Positions 58,680 to 64,000 of a stretch of DNA of 64,000 nucleotides are shown in pieces. This DNA comes from Phaseolus vulgaris. Its lineage: Eukaryota > Streptophyta > Magnoliopsida > Fabales > Fabaceae. The notes beneath the pieces were generated by a model. That model worked only from the letters and a program-made list of their open reading frames with translations. It was not told the origin of the DNA and ran no database searches. Location: assembly GCF_000499845.2 (NCBI RefSeq), contig NC_023755.2, positions 4,702,087 through 4,766,086 of the forward strand, in the 5' to 3' direction. Position 1 is the stretch's first letter; each line of letters starts with the position of its first letter. The position numbers and the translations under genes were made by a program.

Positions 58680-61365
58680 ATGGGGAAGGTTGTGTTTTTA
58701 ATTCTTTACATGTTGGTAGTGGTGGTGACTTTGGCTTTTGCTGATTCAAGTCAGAAGCTTGAGGTTCAGAAGCACTTGAAGAACTTGAATAGGCCTCCCG
58801 TTAGGTCCATCAAGGTATAGAGAGAGAAAGAGAGAGAGAGAGAGTTAGTTTTCCTTTCTTTCTTAATTCTGCTATGACTTTTATTTCTCTTTTGCCTCTT
58901 CCACTTTTCACTGATTGCTTAACTGTTTTTCTAATTGGTGTTTGCACAACAATGGACCTTTTTGGGTGAAAGGAACTTTAATCCTGGATGCTCCTGTTGT
59001 CTCACCTGGGGGACTTCTTTTAGTCTCTTTCACTTGTTCTTGAATTTTGAGCAGAATCTATGTTTGCTTTTTAGTGGTACTTTTTTTTTTCCCCTTGGTT
59101 TTGCTAGGAATTGTAGTGTAATTGGTTTGGTTCATTTGCTTTTGTGCCCATCCATAAGCATAGTTCTTTTTTTTCAAGTTTCTAATTTGCATTTCTGTTG
59201 TTGTGAAAGCAGAGTCCTGATGGAGATACTATTGACTGTGTCCGTGTCTCTCACCAGCCAGCTTTGGATCACCCTGACCTCAAAAATCACAAGATTCAGG
59301 TGAAGAATTTTACTTTTCTTATCCAGTGCCTTTTCTTTTTATAATTCAAAATTCTTTATCTGGTTAGCTCCATTTTTTTTTTCCTCTCTCCCTTGGTTCA
59401 AACTTGAATTTCAAACAATCACGGGTTGTTGGTGCAGATGAAACCAAATTTCCATCCTGAAGGGCACCCTTTTGAGGAAAGCAAAGTCTCTTCAAATTCC
59501 AAGCCGATTACTCAGCTGTGGCACCAAATTGGGAGGTGCCCTCAAGGAACAATTCCTGTCAGAAGGACCTCAAAGAATGACATACTAAGAGCAAGCTCTA
59601 TTCAACAATTTGGAAAGAAGAAGCAAAAGAGCTTCCCTCAGCCAAAGCCGGCTAAACCTCTACCAGACCTCATCAGTCAGAGTGGCCACCAGGTACTACT
59701 GCTGCTACCACCATGCATGATACTCATAATGTTAACAGCCAGTTCAATTGGGAGGTTGAGAATGTGTGCAAGCCTCGTAGGACTATTGGAACCTGTGAAT
59801 ATACATCCCAAAGAAAGAAGCTAGCTTAATCTACTGCCAATTACTAAGCAAAATTACCCTCATTTCTCATTTATTTCATTTCTGTGACCAATGAAAGGAA
59901 AAAAAACTGTTCACTACCATATTGGGACTCTTTTTTATGCAAAAGAAGATAGAAAAAGCTGTAAACTACCATATTAGGTCCCCTTTTTATGCAAAAAGGA
60001 AAAACAAGTTAGTATGGGAGCAAGATATAAATGCTGTTTAATTATTTATTTATTTATTCGTTTATTTATTTCTCCTGATTTTGTGTATTTTTCTTTATTC
60101 CTTTTATCTTTTTGGAGCATTTAGCATGCCATAGTTTATGTGGAGGGGGATAAGTATTATGGAGCCAAGGCAACCATAAACGTTTGGGACCCAAAAATTC
60201 AACAGCCCAATGAATTTAGCCTGTCTCAAATGTGGATTCTGGGTGGCTCTTTTGGTCAAGATCTCAACAGCATTGAAGCAGGTTGGCAGGTATTATTAAA
60301 TTTTTTCTCCATTGTCATCTTCTGTCTGCAAATATTTTCAAATTCAGCATTCTCATAAAGATGAGATTAATCACCTTCCTTCTAATTTCCAATTTCTGTT
60401 TTTTTTTTCTATTCTGGTAATCAGGTCAGCCCTGATTTGTATGGAGACAACAACACTAGACTCTTCACTTATTGGACAGTGAGTTATCAATTCAGGCACC
60501 CAAATTTTGTTCTCTCCTCTAATTACTTTTCTATTTCTTCATCACTTCATTCAATTGTTCCACTACCATGACAGAGTGATGCATATCAAGCTACTGGTTG
60601 TTATAATCTCCTTTGCTCAGGCTTTATTCAAATTAACAGTGATATAGCCCTAGGAGCAAGCATCTCTCCACTTTCTAAGTATAGCTCTTCCCAATATGAT
60701 ATCAGCATCCTGGTCTGGAAGGTACATTTTTATATCCTTTTTATAAATTATCTCTTGATATTGGACATTCTGGCATGAAAATATGCTCAGCACTTAACAA
60801 ACACTACCATTAGTATATTGATACGATTGTTTTGTGCAGACCACACTAGTTAATTATAAATCGAGAGAATCTCTGACACACATTTCATTATATCTGAATG
60901 CTACATTGTTTTAGGGGTCCATGAATTTAATAAGATGGAACAAAGTCATCTGATGTTGTCTATTATGGAAAACCAATGTGTATGTAGGACCCCAAAGAGG
61001 GTAACTGGTGGATGCAATTTGGAAGTGATCATGTTATGGGATACTGGCCAGCTCCTCTATTCTCGTACCTTTCTGACAGTGCCTCAATGATTGAATGGGG
61101 AGGAGAGGTTGTGAACTCGGAATCCGATGGCCAACACACCTCAACACAAATGGGAAGTGGCCATTTCCCTGAAGAAGGTTTTGGCAAGGCTAGTTACTTC
61201 AAGAACATTCAGATTGTTGATGGTAACAACAAGCTTAGAGCTCCAAAAGACCTTGGCACTTACACTGAACAAGATAGTTGCTACAATGTCCAAACTGGCA
61301 GTGCTGGAGATTGGGGTAACTACTTCTATTATGGTGGTCCTGGTAGAAACCCAAATTGTCCTTGA
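58680..61365 (+). CDS. Neprosin-domain protein (DUF239 family; putative secreted glutamic peptidase)
   Basis: Exons: 58680-58814, 59213-59299, 59438-59692, 60125-60289, 60425-60478, 60575-60721, 60988-61365. All introns are GT-AG with exon lengths divisible by three, giving 406 aa. Residues 1-22 form a signal peptide ([20 protein letters not shown], cleavage near AFA-D). The neprosin activation region covers about 45-150 ([43 protein letters not shown]), and the catalytic domain about 160-406 ([78 protein letters not shown]). Neprosins are prolyl endopeptidases with two catalytic glutamates; E189 (NEFSLSQMW) and E321 (EWGGEV) are my candidates. Most plant members have no known substrate. The start at 58680 is chosen because it places the hydrophobic segment at the N-terminus; 58653 is the alternative. 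Confidence 0.93.
58816..58845. repeat. (GA)n-rich tract at the start of neprosin intron 1
   Basis: Imperfect GA repeat immediately after the first splice donor. Confidence 0.85.
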
Positions 61366-64000
61366 TCATTCAGGTTAAGCAAAGAAAACTGAAAAAAAAA
61401 GAGGATGAGTAGGTGTTCTTTTTTGTCTAGTTTAGTTATTTTAGTAACTTGTGGTACCACTTAGAGTTGTGGTGTATAATGAAGCTCTTGGTCCTTCAAA
61501 ATCTCCAAAAAATTGTTGGAGAAAAGGGTAGTAAGAGTTTCTTAGATTTACAAGAAACAAGTTTCTTCATTGGTTTTCCCTGTTTATAAATATATATTTG
61601 TTGTTTTGTTTGCTCCTCTCTCTGGAGCTGTGAAGGCTGAGGTGTGAATGTGAACAGAATAGTCTATTATGTTACAAGGAGACTGTATTTTTTTTATTTT
61701 ACTACATGTTGGATTAGTGAAAAGCTGTCTCAATAAGGACATTTATTTATGTTTATGCTCTTGCTTGTGACCAAACACCTAAGTGGGTGGCTTTTTTTAT
61801 TGAAGAAAGCAATGGTGGAAAGAACAAAATGAGATACATGCACATGTGATTGTACAGGTGAATGCTACTCTATTTTGGTCACTTCACATCTTTGTGCACA
61901 ATTTATGGCATTGAAGTTTATGTTGTTTTTAATTGGAATATACTTCACATCACTTATCCTAAACTATAGAAGAGCTTAGAAAAAGAGAAAAGAAGTGAAC
62001 AAACGCGTTATCTCCTTATTGTGATGCTGATATGGATGGACCCATATGAGATTGAATGGTATGTTAGTGTGGCAAGCTAGCATTTTCTTTCATAAAAGCC
62101 ACCCTTGTGGTTGGTTACACACCCACCTCCTCTTTATCACTTACCCTTAATTATTCATATTTATATTTCTTTCACCTTTAAGAAAGTAACATCATATACA
62201 TGTATATATATAAGTAGGGGAAAAGCTTCATGACTTTATATGATGCTAAGAAAGTGATCTATAGTATAATACTACTAGAGGAAAGTCTTTTATATTGGCA
62301 ATCAATTAAAATTGTTCTACATGATTATCATAAAAAATTAATACTTTTTTTAAGTTTTATGCTAATCAATGATTGGATAAAAAATATTTTACACTGCCTT
62401 TATAGTTCAATTAAGTCTTATTTAAGAAATCAAGTGTTACCACTCTCTTGATTGAAAAATTGTGTTCAAATATATTTATTTAACGGGCTATCCAGAAATT
62501 ATTATTAAATCAAACTGAATTGCATTAGAAAATTTGAATTATTTGAAAAAATTAAAAATATTTTTTTAATTTAGTTTTTAAAAAATAAATTGCTTATAAA
62601 TAGAACTACTTTAGCTAAACTTTGATTAAGTTTACTTAAATATATTAAAATCCAATTAAATTTATCTAAACAATTATACATATCAGTTTTATCAAATCAT
62701 TTGTACAGTTTAATCAAATTTTACTATTATTTAATTTATGCATTTTGTCCATATTTACTCACTCCTACATATTTAAGATGATTTCATTATCCAGTGCTTT
62801 TGATATGAATTCTTTAGCAAATTAGCATGAGGATTTTCATTTGAAGACTTAGTTCCTTGTTTGTTTTGTTCTTTTTTCTTTCCTCTTAATGGAAAAATAT
62901 ATAAATTTCAATTATAAAAATAGATGTCTTTGTAGTTCCAATGCAAATTTTATAATCAATCAAGAACAAAAAAAACTTATTGTGAACTAATTAAAACTAA
63001 TATACCTTGAATAATGTTGTATGTGTATAATTCTCATGAAATAAACTCAATGTTACTTCTACTCCAATTTTGAAAAGCATGGCTTTTAAGTTCAATCATT
63101 ATGGCTTTTTATTGAATGCTTTAAAAATTAGCACTCAAACCCCACATGTTTGGTTATGATAAAATGACACAATTAACAACATAATAACTTGAATTGAAAT
63201 ACGTCATTAGTGTTTTGTTTTATTATTTTTGTTGAAGTTTTTGTTTTCTTTTTTATTGTGACTGGTTGTTAAAGCTCTTATTAACCCCCGTTAATTATGT
63301 TTCAGCTTTATATGAAGGAGAAAATCAGAAAAGATGGATACTTTTCTTCAATTAGGTTTAATAGCTTTATAAAAAGATTCCATCTTTTTCTTTCTTTAAA
63401 AAACCATGTAATGATATTGCAATTGGAAAGAGAGATGTGAAAGTTCGAGCAGTGTTAGCAGGACAACTTTGTGTAACTAATAATCATAATTACAAAATTA
63501 ATCTCTTCATAATGCTGACACAAAATTTCCTACCAAAGACCTTCTGTTAGATAACTAAAAGGTTAACCTTCATCATGCAATTAAAAAAAATAGTCAAAAC
63601 TATAATTAAGTGAATTAATGTCGATCATTTAGGTATAGTTAATTGTTAAGATTAATTCCTATCTTATGTTTTCATGAGTAATTAAGATGATGTATTGAAG
63701 GTTTTTAATTATTCTAAGATTTCCATAGTAATTTTATTGATAAAAAATGTTACATTGAAGAGAGAAGAAAAATATGAATGCATAGATATTAGGTGAAATT
63801 AACTAATATAAATTTGGATTAAATATGTTATTTGTTATTGTATTATAACATAAAAATGGTTTTTGTTTTTTATATAAACTTTAAACTATTTAAGTGCTTG
63901 TAATATAAAAATTATTGAAATAAATATTTTTATATATAAAATTTATTCAATTTGAGATTTCACTTTATCAAACTATCAATCTGGAAGTAATGATCATCAA
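61366..64000. other. Neprosin 3' UTR and AT-rich flank
   Basis: The first 300 bases or so after the stop are the likely 3' UTR (T-rich, with AATAAGG-like signals near 61730). Beyond about 62000 the sequence is AT-rich with no gene, RNA or bounded element that I recognise. Confidence 0.45.

Overview
The window looks like plant nuclear DNA, most likely from a legume. Evidence: a class XI myosin with plant-type introns, a plant U6 snRNA with its USE/TATA promoter, a neprosin-family gene, and many plant LINEs, LTR retrotransposons, TRIMs and CACTA-like elements in very AT-rich DNA. The legume assignment is inferred mainly from the TRIM LTR starting TGTTGGAGATCCCACATCG, a type I associate with Phaseoleae genomes. 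No search could be run.

Layout. 1-801: remnant of a Ty3/gypsy element on the minus strand, with an open gag frame running off the left edge. 1410-1482: tRNA-Lys(CUU), minus, beside a scrap of a 2-oxoglutarate dioxygenase gene. 3334-3502: U6 snRNA with its promoter, plus. 4500-16278: a complete class XI myosin gene, minus, for which I traced 40 coding exons (about 1602 residues); one intron holds a TRIM remnant. 16.3-18.4 kb: upstream flank. 18.4-20.4 kb: decayed Ty3/gypsy LTR-gag-protease. 20.4-24.8 kb: AT-rich, nothing callable. 24.8-25.9 kb: an unclassified 1.1-kb insertion with a 6-bp target duplication. 26.6-30.9 kb: a minus-strand LINE split by a 2.6-kb non-autonomous LTR retrotransposon. 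33.5-36.3 kb: a fairly young LINE, plus. 38.3-47.2 kb: foldback elements, a CACTA-like element with a TRIM inside it, and a decayed LINE. 49.1-55.2 kb: second copy of the 1.1-kb repeat, a GC-richer minisatellite, a TRIM, telomere-like motifs and a short LINE with a perfect 19-bp target duplication. 58680-61365: an intact neprosin-domain gene, plus, 7 coding exons, 406 residues. 61.4-64 kb: AT-rich flank.

How the parts relate. The two protein genes and two Pol III genes are independent housekeeping or secreted-protein loci, not an operon. The clearest linked story concerns mobile elements. The LTR element at 28056-30689 carries a primer-binding site that is an exact 18-nt complement of the 3' end (with CCA) of the tRNA-Lys encoded at 1410-1482. 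Its LTR terminus and residual gag motif match the remnant at 1-801, so the two look like a non-autonomous derivative and a gag-bearing relative. Its gag was cut short and the internal region filled with minisatellites. Three LINEs share a conserved 3' tail, so they belong to one family active over a long time.
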